Source of the DNA: Aphanomyces cochlioides
Taxonomy: Eukaryota; Oomycota; Saprolegniomycetes; Saprolegniales; Verrucalvaceae
DNA length: 64,000 bases
Direction: 5' to 3'
NCBI GenBank assembly: GCA_019828595.1
Contig: JAHQRK010000020.1
Coordinates: forward strand, 868,001 to 932,000
In this document: piece by piece, positions 42,651-52,142 of the stretch
Position numbering within the stretch: the first letter of the stretch is position 1
How the letters are laid out: each line of letters begins with the position of its first letter
Translations under genes and position numbers: made by a program
Notes under the pieces: model-generated
The model's database searches: none
What the model saw: the letters and a program-made list of their open reading frames with translations, nothing else
What the model was told of the DNA's origin: nothing

Positions 42651-42734
42651 TATACTTCGAAGAAGCTTGAAGTAGTATACTACCAGTTGCGAAACCTCGC
42701 CAATGTAGAGAAGACTACGTAGTAGTAGATAAAA

Positions 42735-43351
42735 GTCTTGGACGGCGTCGTGGACAGTCCAGGACGCATCCTCATCATGACGACCAACCACCCCGAGATG
42801 CTCGACCCCGCACTCATCCGACCAGGTCGAGTAAACAAGAAGGTCAAGCTCGGACACATGTCGTCCCGCCAGACCCAACTCATGGTCCAGCACTACTTTG
42901 CGTGCACTCTCGACGCCAAGCACAAGAACTCCATCGACGACATCTTTGCCAACACGCCCAACTCGTTCTCGCCCGCCCAAGTCGAGCAATTGTGTGCTGA
43001 ATACGACGACTTGGAAGACATGCTCGACGCATTGGCCAAGTTGGGCGACTAACTTATCCAAACTCTGTACTCTACTTTGATAACCACGTCATAAAAGTCT
43101 ATGTTGCAAGCATCTTTGATCACTTACAACGCGTTGATCCAAGCCTCGAGGGTGGCAACGTCGCGAGAGTACATAGCAGCGCGTGTGCGGATCTTCTCCA
43201 TGGTGGATTCGAGGGGACGGGCATACGCAGCCTTGGGCTTGTCTTTTAAGAAAGCGTCGACGTTGGCGGCGTCTTGTTCGCTTTGGAAGCCGACGATGGA
43301 GGCGCAGACAATGCGGCCCAAGACAACGCCAGAGTACTTGGCACTGAGAGC
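42735..43351. pseudogene. Inverted copy of the aminopeptidase/BCS1 3' ends (617 bp)
   Basis: 42735-43351 is the reverse complement of 8243-8859 with no length change. It has the last ~105 codons of the BCS1-like gene on the + strand with stop, then the end of the aminopeptidase on the minus strand. A few substitutions separate it from the source (for example N-E-Q read as S-E-Q). The breakpoints differ from those of the copy at 23576, so the two arose by separate events or were trimmed differently. The Tc1-like element lies 84 bp to its left. Confidence 0.92.
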
Positions 43352-43521
43352 TCCCTAGTCAAAGTTCACTTCCCCTCGGCATTGGCATCAAGTAAACCTT
43401 CGTCAAGTGTTGTTGTCGCTAGGTGTTGCTACGGCCCCTTAAGGCTACGGCAATTAGAATCTCAATTCTTCATTTTTCCAATTATTGCGGCAACAAAGGA
43501 CATGCAAAGTTCCGCAATCCA

Positions 43522-44580
43522 TCAAGTCCTTCCTTGCTTCGTGACAGCGTTCTTGTACCATTCTCTCGCTGTGGCTGCGATCGGTCCTGAGAGTGTCTTG
43601 AACTCCAACCCGTTGGCAGCCATCGTGTCCGTTTCTTCCTTGGCGACGTCTTGCTGGACCCATTTGATGAACTCGCCCATCGACTTGATTGTGATCTCAA
43701 TCCCGCGCTCTTTCAAAACACTCAGGCCTTGCTCAAGCCGCGCGTCCGACACTGCCAAATCAATAAACGCTTGGATCGAGTTGACAAGCTCGGGATCAAC
43801 AGGAGCCGCTTGCTTGGGCGCTTTGGCACGTTTCAACGAAGGATCTAGCGCGGCATGGCGTTCTCCCTTGGTTTTGAACCAAAAGCGCTGTCCCGTGAAG
43901 CCTGGAGTCACGCATTTCCATACGATTCCTTCACCGACGCCAGAGATCCCGAAATGCTTCCCAGCCGGACATTCTTCCTCGACCAGCGCCGTGAGCTGCT
44001 CCAGTTCCGGCTGCGACTCTTTCGGCGCATTGAAGTCAATCGTGATCGCCCATTCACCAAAGCGATGGACGTGGAAAATGCGAGCAGCTTCAAACTCGAC
44101 CGAGCGAATCAACGTCATGTCGAGCCATCTTTCGCCCACGAGGACGCCAAATATGACAAACATCTTGGGGAGTTTGGCCAACGCGACGCCTTTTTGAATA
44201 TTCCCGCCGCACCATTCACCAAAGATGGCAATCGTTCGGGCTGCCGGCGACTCTCGACCGACAGACTCGTCGATGGCTTGCTTGAGCTCTACCAAGCAGT
44301 CGAGATGGCGGGTCATGTGGTTGGCAAAGCCTTCATAGTCGTCTTTCACGCTCAGGATGCGTGATCTCGACTGGAATTGAATCTCGGGCGAGTCTGCGTG
44401 GAAGACAATCCCAGTGTTGGACCCATGGAGCTTGACACTTCCGTGAAAAGTCAAGACGGGCAGCGGTTTCGTCGTGTCATGGATAGGTTTGTTGTCCTCG
44501 TCACGGCCGACGTACTGCGCGTGGTGTGCGACTGCCGCAATCACGTGGCGGTACTGTTCAATGGATGGAAATGGAATCAT
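43522..44580 (-). CDS. RNA ligase of the T4 Rnl2 type, 352 aa
   Basis: First ATG in the frame is 44580. The nucleotidyltransferase motif I reads K-L-H-G-S-N with the probable adenylated Lys near residue 50, like the K-x-H-G-(S/T)-N of T4 RNA ligase 2. Later motifs E-W-C-G (motif III region), E-G-I-V-W-K (IV) and F-K-T-K-G (V) are present in order, followed by a helical C-terminal extension. Such enzymes seal nicked RNA with ATP and are used in RNA repair or editing. No partner genes lie nearby. It appears intact and single-exon. Confidence 0.85.
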   Translation of the reverse strand: MIPFPSIEQYRHVIAAVAHHAQYVGRDEDNKPIHDTTKPLPVLTFHGSVKLHGSNTGIVFHADSPEIQFQSRSRILSVKDDYEGFANHMTRHLDCLVELKQAIDESVGRESPAARTIAIFGEWCGGNIQKGVALAKLPKMFVIFGVLVGERWLDMTLIRSVEFEAARIFHVHRFGEWAITIDFNAPKESQPELEQLTALVEEECPAGKHFGISGVGEGIVWKCVTPGFTGQRFWFKTKGERHAALDPSLKRAKAPKQAAPVDPELVNSIQAFIDLAVSDARLEQGLSVLKERGIEITIKSMGEFIKWVQQDVAKEETDTMAANGLEFKTLSGPIAATAREWYKNAVTKQGRT

Positions 44581-44989
44581 GCAAAATGGAAAATGAAACC
44601 TTGAGACAACCAACAACACGTTGCCTGTCCAGTGATGGGCGTCATCCGCGACAGTGATGGTCGGACCGCGTCCAAACCGCAAGAAAACACAAAACCCGTC
44701 CAGAATATGCCGTGGTCAGCCATGGCTGTTGAGTAACACGCACCGCTCTACATGGTTCAGCTCGATCCTTCGCTGGTACCAACGAAAATCGCCCGAGTGC
44801 GCGACGCCAAATGTCAGATTTGACATTTTTCGACAAATTTCATGAACGTATCGCCTCCTTCACTGACTGAAAGATGAAATCATGGAAAGATACCGACGCG
44901 AAGAATAGAAAGCCTTGTTGAGACCATTGTTTCAATGCAGACGAGGTCGATAAGCGCCGTTCGAGATCTATGACGTGCAATGCTGGAGA

Positions 44990-46075
44990 CTGCAAACTTT
45001 ACTCCACCCAATGCAGCGGCAACGCGTTGCGTACTTTTCGAAGGTTGATTTTGTCCTGGACGATATGCTCGAGATAGTCGAGGATGTCTGCAAAAGTAGG
45101 TCGAGTGTGTGGAACGCAGTCAACACAACGAGTGAAGAGTTCTCGCACGCTCAAGAGCCCATCTTGACCAAGACTTGGACGGCGACCTTTCTCGTGTCAA
45201 GCTCGGACAGCACTGTCGTTCGAATTTGTGACCTCCACTTGACAAAACAGCCTACCAATGCCAAAGCTGTAGACGTCCGACTTGTCAGTGCATCGCTCAG
45301 CACGGATCATCTCTGGTGACATCCACAGCGGTCGATCTATTTTACTGACCAAGTCATCCCAATGGCGCTCTCGGCTCAGTGCAAAGTCGGAAATCTTGGC
45401 CACGAATCTTGACCTGCAGCCCTCAAAAACTGACGCGCTGGACGCCGCAGGCGTACCTTAAATAGATGTTGGAGCTCTTGAGGTCTCGGTGGATAATTTG
45501 AGGCGTCCTTGCATGGAGATATGTCATTCCTCTCGCAATTTGAATGCGATCTGGAGCAGCTCCTTCTCCCACGACAGATTGATCGATGGGCTTCGCAGCA
45601 TTTAGAGTTCCAAGGTCGAGTCGTTCCCCACGAGGCAACTAGGAACACCCATCATCGTAAGGTCTTCACAGGACAATCGTACATGTTGTCGAGCGAGTTC
45701 CAGGAGGCTCCAATGCACTACACCAGTCGGCCCATTCATTAACTTTGCAGAGTGAGATTACCGTGACAATATTTCGGTGGCACAATGTCGTCAGGAGCTC
45801 AATTTCTTCCCGAAAGATGCGAAGCTTGCGCCAAGCCGTTGTGGCATTCGCTTGACTAGAACTGGAATCGAGAGGTACGTGGCTTGGATCACGTCGCCGA
45901 CAATGCCAACTCGAATCGTCCTATCAACCTCAAGGTCGTCGAACGGTATCGCATATTTTGAAACGACGTTGTCTGCGTCGAGTGTGTCTGCTATGAAAGC
46001 TGCGATTTCCTCCGCGTGCTTAAAGTCCTCTTCATGTTGTGGAGCCTTCTCTTCACGCGACGGAATGCAACCCAT
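44990..46075 (-). pseudogene. TKL-type protein kinase with MGC N-terminus, broken
   Basis: A possible start at 46075 gives M-G-C-I-P-S, a fit to an N-myristoylation signal. Then come a kinase N-lobe (I-P-F-D-D-L, a glycine-loop-like V-G-I-V-G-D-V, V-L-V-K), the catalytic H-R-D-L-K-S-S-N, the activation start as D-F-A instead of D-F-G, M-S-P-E, D-V-Y-S-F-G, and a C-terminal T-R-P-T-F-A-D-I-L. The frame changes near 45815, the segment around 45640-45700 has stops, and another break is near 45200. One possible intron (about 45402-45456) fits the rest. It is a decayed relative of oomycete TKL kinases. Confidence 0.72.
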
Positions 46076-46194
46076 TTGATGACAACAGTGCCCTTGGTCG
46101 CCTCCCAACACGACCAACTCTGAAATGCCAGGAACGAAGGCATGAACATCCCGAACACTTTGAATATACATGGTTAACACAACTGCAAACTTGT

Positions 46195-47817
46195 CTACGC
46201 TGTTTGCTCTACTGGGGGCTGCTTCTTGGCAGCTCCGATACGAATGACAGGCTTTCGACAGATGCTGTATTGACAGCCCGGCGCGAATCGGTCGGCAGGG
46301 ACAGTGCGAACGCCCATAATCGCAACGAGACCAACGACGACCGTGATGACAATCCAGTGGATGTTTTGAATGTACGCTTCCTGCACGGGGACATGTTGGT
46401 CTTTGACCAAGTGGTTGTAATTGAAGGTAAAGCCAAGACCACCGCCGACACCAGCAATCGACCACGCCGTCAAGATGAATCCGTGGAGAGCACCAATGTT
46501 ATTTGCACCAAACATATCGGTCAAGAAGGCGGGGATCGTGCCAAAGCCACCGCCGTAGCAGAGCGTCAATGTCCACACTTGGAAACGGAAAACGTCATAG
46601 TTCTTGTTGCGCATGACAGTCGGAAGAGTAGTGAGAATGACGAGCTGCGAGATGAGCGTGAAGTAGAAAATGCACTTGCGAGCGAACGGTGGATTGAGCT
46701 TGAGCCAGCGGACCATCGCATCGGAAATCGTCGGCACAAAGAGACGGCCGCAGCAGTTGAATGCCCCGTTGATTGCAACGACAGTCGCTCCTTCGCTCGC
46801 CGTTCGGTTGAAGATTCCAGTCGCCATGGGCGACAGACGAGAGAGCACGACGAGACCAAAGACAATGTTGCCAAAGAGCATGAAGTACATGAAGAAAAAG
46901 TCGGCAGAGAAGAGGCACTCAATCATCGTCAAGTTTTTCACGTTGTTGTAGCCTTGTTGGTGGAGGGCATGGGAGCTCTTCTTCACAGCGCCATCGACAG
47001 CTTCATAGTTGGTTGCTTGTGGCGTCGTTGGGATCGAGAGCTCCTTGTTTTCAGGCGTGCTAACGAGGTTCTTATTGAGGTCGTCGTCGGCGTCGTATGT
47101 GCTTATGACACCGTGGATATTGACGCCAGCGACAGTAAATCCAGGAGGTGGCGTGCGCATGCAAATCGCACAGAGGGACAACAAGAAAGACATGATGCAG
47201 CCGAGGAAGATGAACGAGCCAGGGAGGCCAATCGCATCCATGGCTGGGAGGTAGACTTTGCCCCAGACGACCGAACCAGCGCCAAAGCCACAGACAGCAA
47301 AACCAGCAGCCACACCACGCATGTCGGGAAACCACTTTTGAAGCGCTGACACTGGTGAAATGTTGTTGATGCCCATGCCAAAGCCAGTGACAACGCCATA
47401 ACCAAGGTAGACGCCGATCATGGAGCGATTCTTGAGCGAAATATAAGCGATGATGTAGCTTACAAGGAAGTAGCTTGACCCAAGGATCAAACCAGCGCGA
47501 GGTCCACGTCGCTCAAGCCACGGGCCAAGAAGTGCCGCGGTTGTGCCGAGAAGACCACAGACAAAGTTGTTGTAAATATACTTGTCGAAGGGCGTGTTGT
47601 ACACAGACCACGAGTAGAGTGAGCCGCAGCAGAATTGGTTCATGAACGACGCGCAAAACAAAAGCCAGCGGTTGAACGGGATCAACTTGGAGACGAAGAA
47701 GCGGTTGCCAAACCACGGGATGCAGATCAAGTACTTTTCAGCTTCGATTTATTCCGGCGTCTTGATGGGAGGCGTGGACTGCCAGTGACGTGCCAACGCT
47801 GCTAGGATCGCAGACAT
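46195..47817 (-). pseudogene. MFS transporter (OFA-like) with an early nonsense codon
   Basis: The start ATG 47817 and first 23 codons match the intact paralogue at 52143-53816, then a TAA at 47749-47751 stands where the paralogue has CAA (Gln). The frame then stays open for 511 codons with about a dozen membrane segments. It also lacks 11 residues present in the paralogue near the second membrane segment (after Y-I-Y-N-N). OFA carriers exchange small carboxylates. Without readthrough the first 60 or so residues would be lost, so it is called a pseudogene; no ATG follows closely. Confidence 0.85.
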
Positions 47818-49736
47818 GCTGGCGGCGGAGTAAATTCCAAAGTAGGGGAATTCAAGCTCCAATCTTGTCGACGTGCCACTTTTGGTATGATCCAAGCAAT
47901 TTAACTTGCTTTTTGTATAGGACATTTGAAACGAGTGAAATTTATAGTGGAGAATTATGCAATTGGAAATCTGCAGTTTATCCAACAGAAGATATTTACA
48001 TCAACTTCGTGATTGTAGCCATCAGATCCTCTTGACGGCATGCCACGCTGAGTTTGTAAAAACATGCGCGCAGATTCTGAGGACAAGGACGTGGAAAACC
48101 TGTCGAGAGCTTCTTATCCATGCTAGAAAGACGACGAGACACGTTGAAAGACAAACAAATCGGAGTTACACAACCCATAGCATGCAATTTTTCAGCCACA
48201 ACTCCATACTTTGGCTTGCGATCTTTGGGAGCCTTTTCCCGACGCTAGTCGGCTGTGATTGTCTGTTCAGCGGGGTAAAAAATCCTGTTGATGTGACGCC
48301 AGTGACACGAAGTTGGGTGAAGTCACGCCGTGGACTCGCTCATTCATCGGAACGGGACAGCCAAGGGGCGCTGTGGAAGTCGATAAATTGACTTTGAAAT
48401 AAAACTTAGACAAAGACCGTCAAGTATGAAGCGATGACCGATAGGACAGCCTACAGGGAGAGCTAGAGCTCAAGACGCCTCAAGCTCATCGCAAAGATTC
48501 ATCGAGTTGCTCTCAGTGGCGATCCAACTATTCTTTTCCAACAAGTATCGACGTCGGTATGATTGGAAGAGCGACAGCCAATTCAGTGACCCATGCCGAC
48601 CGACTCATACTTTTCCTAGTGACTCACTCGTCTTGCGAAGAGCAGCCTCAATAATTGCGACTCTGTGAGATGATGGGATCGTCGACGTTGGAGCCCGGTG
48701 GAACTTTGATATGAAAATGCGCTCGGAGAGAACTGACATGCTGGCAAAAGTAACGATGTAGTCGTGACGGAGGTGCTGACATCTGTCGATATTGGTGTCT
48801 GTGGATAACCATGGAAGGCAATTTCAACGGTGGATAATAGATGTAGACTAGAAAACAGTCTTTGTAGCATTCGCCTGCTGGATTCAAAGTAGAAAATCAT
48901 GCGGTGACTGTCGACTTGGACGATTTCTTCGTTTGACTCAACGGCATATGCTTGAAGAGGATTGAGCAAACAAAAAGTCGACAGAAGTTTCGGCATTGTC
49001 GTCACTCTTGGAATGCGATGAAACTTGTCAGCATTTCGGTCGGTTCCTGAATCATTGAACAGCGGACTGACTTTCATGAGGACAGGAAGCCGCCAGTGCT
49101 CCCAAGGCATGATAGCCATCCTGATCGACGTTCGTACTGCTCATGAGTTAAGTTGGTGCTGTTGCCTATTCAAGAATCCTTGGATCCCCATCGCCCCACC
49201 AATTTTTTTGGCGTGCTCTGAGGTACAGCGATCAATTCCTTTCACCACACAGACCAACCATTCACCGCTATTTACCCAGCGATGTTATGGCTCGCTGCTT
49301 CGGTACCCATTGGGATTTTGACATGAGCAGCTTGGTTATTTTTGTCGACTTTGATCGTGGACCAGCGCATCCTGGAACTTCCCCCGCACTTCGTTTCATA
49401 TCAAAATGGCTAGCTTTCCGTGTCGATATCATGACTCCCCCGTCTTTGACCTTGTTGGGAAACAAAAATGTGTCAAAGCTCGTGACCGACCGATCTGCGT
49501 GAGCATGACTGTTCTGGCGTTCAATGGAATTGAAACCCTATCATTCTTCACTTCCTACATTCCGCGTTGCTTTGCAATGATATGGCTCTCAATTCGCATT
49601 GCTCTAAATGCAGGAATACCCTCGTGAAGTTCATCTTTCCTTTTGCTATCGTCGTCGCATCATAAAGCACCCAGCAAACGTCATTTGTTGGTATTTTATC
49701 CAATTATTCATGAAAAATTCATATATTTAATCAAAT
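47818..49736. other. No confident gene; two weak ORFs
   Basis: 48182-48391 (+) from ATG could encode 69 residues starting with a signal-peptide-like stretch (I-L-W-L-A-I-F-G-S-L-F-P-T-L-V-G), but without support from codon pattern or homology. 48616-49119 (-) is a 167-codon ATG frame with no recognised domain. The remainder is intergenic. The short stretch before 49737 is AT-rich and probably holds the promoter of the methyltransferase-like gene. Confidence 0.3.
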
Positions 49737-50651
49737 ATGTCAGCCAATGAGATCTCCAATTTGAATTTGTCCATGGCAGACAGCGACAACCCAGGCAGGC
49801 CGTCAAGCTCAAGTCGATGGGCTCGTCTTCGCAGCGCCATTCGAAAGAAAGGAACGACCGCGCCATCTGCAATGCCCATGTTTTCATTCCATCCTGTCTC
49901 TACGAACGTCCTGGCCACCGAGCAACCGAGACATCCCGACTACGAATGGCTGGACTATGCTTTACTCCAAGGAAGTATTCTCCTCCACCAGCGCAAGACG
50001 CAGTCGGCCGTCTCAATCCAGGAACTTGCAGTCCAAGCCGTGGACAATACAGGAAATATTCGGACATGGCCTTGTGAAGATCTCCTCGGCCGCATTCTCG
50101 TCGACATGTTACGTCCATTGGGATCTGTCTCTATCTTGGAACTTGGTGCGGGGATGTGTGGTGTTTCAGGTCTCGCCATCGCTGCGCAGCTTCCCAACGT
50201 CTCGCGAATTGTACTTACAGATGGAAATGCTTCTTGCGTGGACAATCTCCGTATTACAGTCGACGCCAATGTCGCTCAAAATCGCATTCCATCCAACGTT
50301 GTAGCTGTCGACTTGCTTCAGTGGAGTCGCGATAAGGCTGCATTCGCCACAGGCGAGACTTTTGACGTTGTCTTTGCGAGCGACTGCCTATTCTTTGAGA
50401 GCTTCCACGTCGATCTCATGCAAACCTTGCGTCAAGTAGTCACTACAACAGGATACATTTACCTTCTCCAGCCTTCCCGAGGAGGATCTCTCGAACGTTT
50501 TGTCGCCCTAGCACAGGAATTCTTCATCGTCGACGTCAAGAGCGACTTTGATCCAGACGTGACGGCCAAGCATGAAGCGTTCTCCAGCGATCCGAACTAC
50601 GTTCCAAGCACCCACCAGCCAATTCTCGTCACGATGCGACTCAAGAACTAA
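49737..50651 (+). CDS. Calmodulin-lysine N-methyltransferase-like protein, 304 aa
   Basis: Single frame from ATG 49737 to TAA. A class I methyltransferase of the METTL21/FAM86/CaM-KMT group: W-P-C-E-D before the SAM-binding loop L-E-L-G-A-G-M-C-G-V-S-G-L, then L-T-D-G-N with V-D-N-L, and the A-S-D-C-L-F-F motif. The G-A-G-M-C and T-D-G-N forms fit CaM-KMT best, which trimethylates a Lys of calmodulin; substrate remains inferred. The first 60 residues are a variable, Ser-rich extension. It is convergent with the dioxygenase gene (10-bp gap). Confidence 0.82.
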   Translation: MSANEISNLNLSMADSDNPGRPSSSSRWARLRSAIRKKGTTAPSAMPMFSFHPVSTNVLATEQPRHPDYEWLDYALLQGSILLHQRKTQSAVSIQELAVQAVDNTGNIRTWPCEDLLGRILVDMLRPLGSVSILELGAGMCGVSGLAIAAQLPNVSRIVLTDGNASCVDNLRITVDANVAQNRIPSNVVAVDLLQWSRDKAAFATGETFDVVFASDCLFFESFHVDLMQTLRQVVTTTGYIYLLQPSRGGSLERFVALAQEFFIVDVKSDFDPDVTAKHEAFSSDPNYVPSTHQPILVTMRLKN

Positions 50652-50661
50652 CGCAGTAACT

Positions 50662-51729
50662 TCATTTTGGTTTCGAGCCATGCTTCGCTCCCTTCGACTT
50701 CTTGAGCTGCGTCATGGCCTGCTGAATGCGGTCTTTTCGCCATGCCACGTATGTTTTCAAAGTCTCGCCATGATGCGGACAGTCTTCATCGAGACAGCAG
50801 CTTGGGATACAATCAAGTGGAGCATCGTAATCGGCGCCGACAAAGTATGCGATGGATTGCCGACTGGCTTGGCGACCAGCATCATCCGCTGGATTCATCA
50901 CGCGGTGGCTTGTGGATTGCCACCGTCCATTTGTCCAAAACTTGAAACAATCGCCAAGGTTGACAACGAATGTGTCGGGGATGACGGGCAAGGAAACCCA
51001 ATTGCCATCGCTGTCTTCCATCTGGAGACATCCATGGACGTCGGCGTAGTCGGGACAGACAAGCGTGAAGATATCCACGTCTGTGTGTTGTGCCAAGCGG
51101 AGTTGACCACGCTGCACTGGCCCATCAAGCGGCGGGTAGTGGTTCACGCTCAAAATACTCGTGTGTCTTGTCGTCCTCGCCTTGAAAAAGTTTTCCGGGA
51201 CGTCGAGACAATGCGCAAAGATGCGAAAAAGCACCTTGCTCAGCTCGTGCATGCGTCTGTAATAGCATTCCATCGCATCTTGGAGCGCTCGTTCATCGTC
51301 TTGCGGCCAAATGTTGGGGTAAAACATCATTTGAGCGTCTTTGGTTGCTGAGTAATATGGATCGGTCCATGTTGATTCGTCGAGGATAGGACCCATGCGG
51401 AACTTTTCCACCAAGTCATTTGGCCGCGTCTGGTCTTTAAGGCTTAAAATGGCAAAGTTTTCCTTCCCAGAGGCAGAATACCCTCGCGGTACGGGCGCCC
51501 GGTTGGCAAAGCATGCCTTCTTGTCGTCGTCAGACCTGCTGAAGAACAAACTCGCGGCTGCTTGAACCAATTCCCACACGGACGAATCCACGCCGTGGTT
51601 TGAAATGAAGAGGAAGCCCATTGTTTCCAAGGCGTGCGAGACCTCAGCAGCGACTTGGCGCCGCTCAACATCGCTGGAGTCGGCAGCATGAACGAATGGA
51701 CTTATGTCAATCGGTGTCCAAGTTGTCAT
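50662..51729 (-). CDS. 2-oxoglutarate/Fe(II) dioxygenase, isopenicillin-N-synthase-like, 355 aa
   Basis: The first ATG is 51729. The N-terminal DIOX_N part (I-D-I-S-P-F, G-F-L-F-I-S-N-H-G-V) is followed by the 2OG-Fe(II) core with metal ligands in Q-H-T-D-V-D (His, Asp) and T-S-H-R-V (His), and the 2OG-binding Arg in R-Q-S-I-A-Y-F. The C-terminus is Lys-rich. Family members oxidise small molecules such as hormones, flavonoids or amino-acid derivatives; the substrate is unknown. Intact, single exon. Confidence 0.88.
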   Translation of the reverse strand: MTTWTPIDISPFVHAADSSDVERRQVAAEVSHALETMGFLFISNHGVDSSVWELVQAAASLFFSRSDDDKKACFANRAPVPRGYSASGKENFAILSLKDQTRPNDLVEKFRMGPILDESTWTDPYYSATKDAQMMFYPNIWPQDDERALQDAMECYYRRMHELSKVLFRIFAHCLDVPENFFKARTTRHTSILSVNHYPPLDGPVQRGQLRLAQHTDVDIFTLVCPDYADVHGCLQMEDSDGNWVSLPVIPDTFVVNLGDCFKFWTNGRWQSTSHRVMNPADDAGRQASRQSIAYFVGADYDAPLDCIPSCCLDEDCPHHGETLKTYVAWRKDRIQQAMTQLKKSKGAKHGSKPK

Positions 51730-51849
51730 GATTGGATTTGGAGACAAATGTCAAATTCAACATTACCTGACTTTAATGACACTAAGCATAAATTTTCTTG
51801 TCAAATATAAGGTTACGTTGTGTCACTAACATGAAATGTTCTTAAATTG

Positions 51850-52095
51850 AGGTAATATTGTCATTTTCAACCAAATTTGTGGTTTTGACCAAAAAGCGAA
51901 TTCATTTTCAAATCGATTTCATCATACTGAAGTGGTGTGTGTCAGTGTGTGTTTTGCGTGAGTCAGGTGGCTGATCGATTCTGATTGGCTGAAAAATTTT
52001 ATTTTTAATTCTAGCCAATCAGAGAAGCCCATTCGATTTCGAAACCTCGGTCGATTCAAACCGTTCCTCACAATTTTGTATCAAAAGCACAATAT
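51850..52095 (-). repeat. Solo copy of the AT-rich repeat seen at 25343-25870
   Basis: In reverse orientation it has the same order of marks: AATATTGTC, AAATTTGTGGTTTTGACC, TGTGTGTTTTGCGTGA, CTGATTGGCTG and a closing ACAATATG. It lies in the 5' flank of the dioxygenase gene and the 3' flank of the intact MFS gene. Probably a miniature element. Confidence 0.6.
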
Positions 52096-52142
52096 GAAAA
52101 TCGCAAATTAACTCAAATTACACCAAGATACACACTTTCAAC

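Noticed and set aside
48616..49119. 167-codon minus-strand ORF as a gene
   Set aside because: ATG start but no recognisable domain and no supporting context; kept only as a weak ORF in the intergenic entry.
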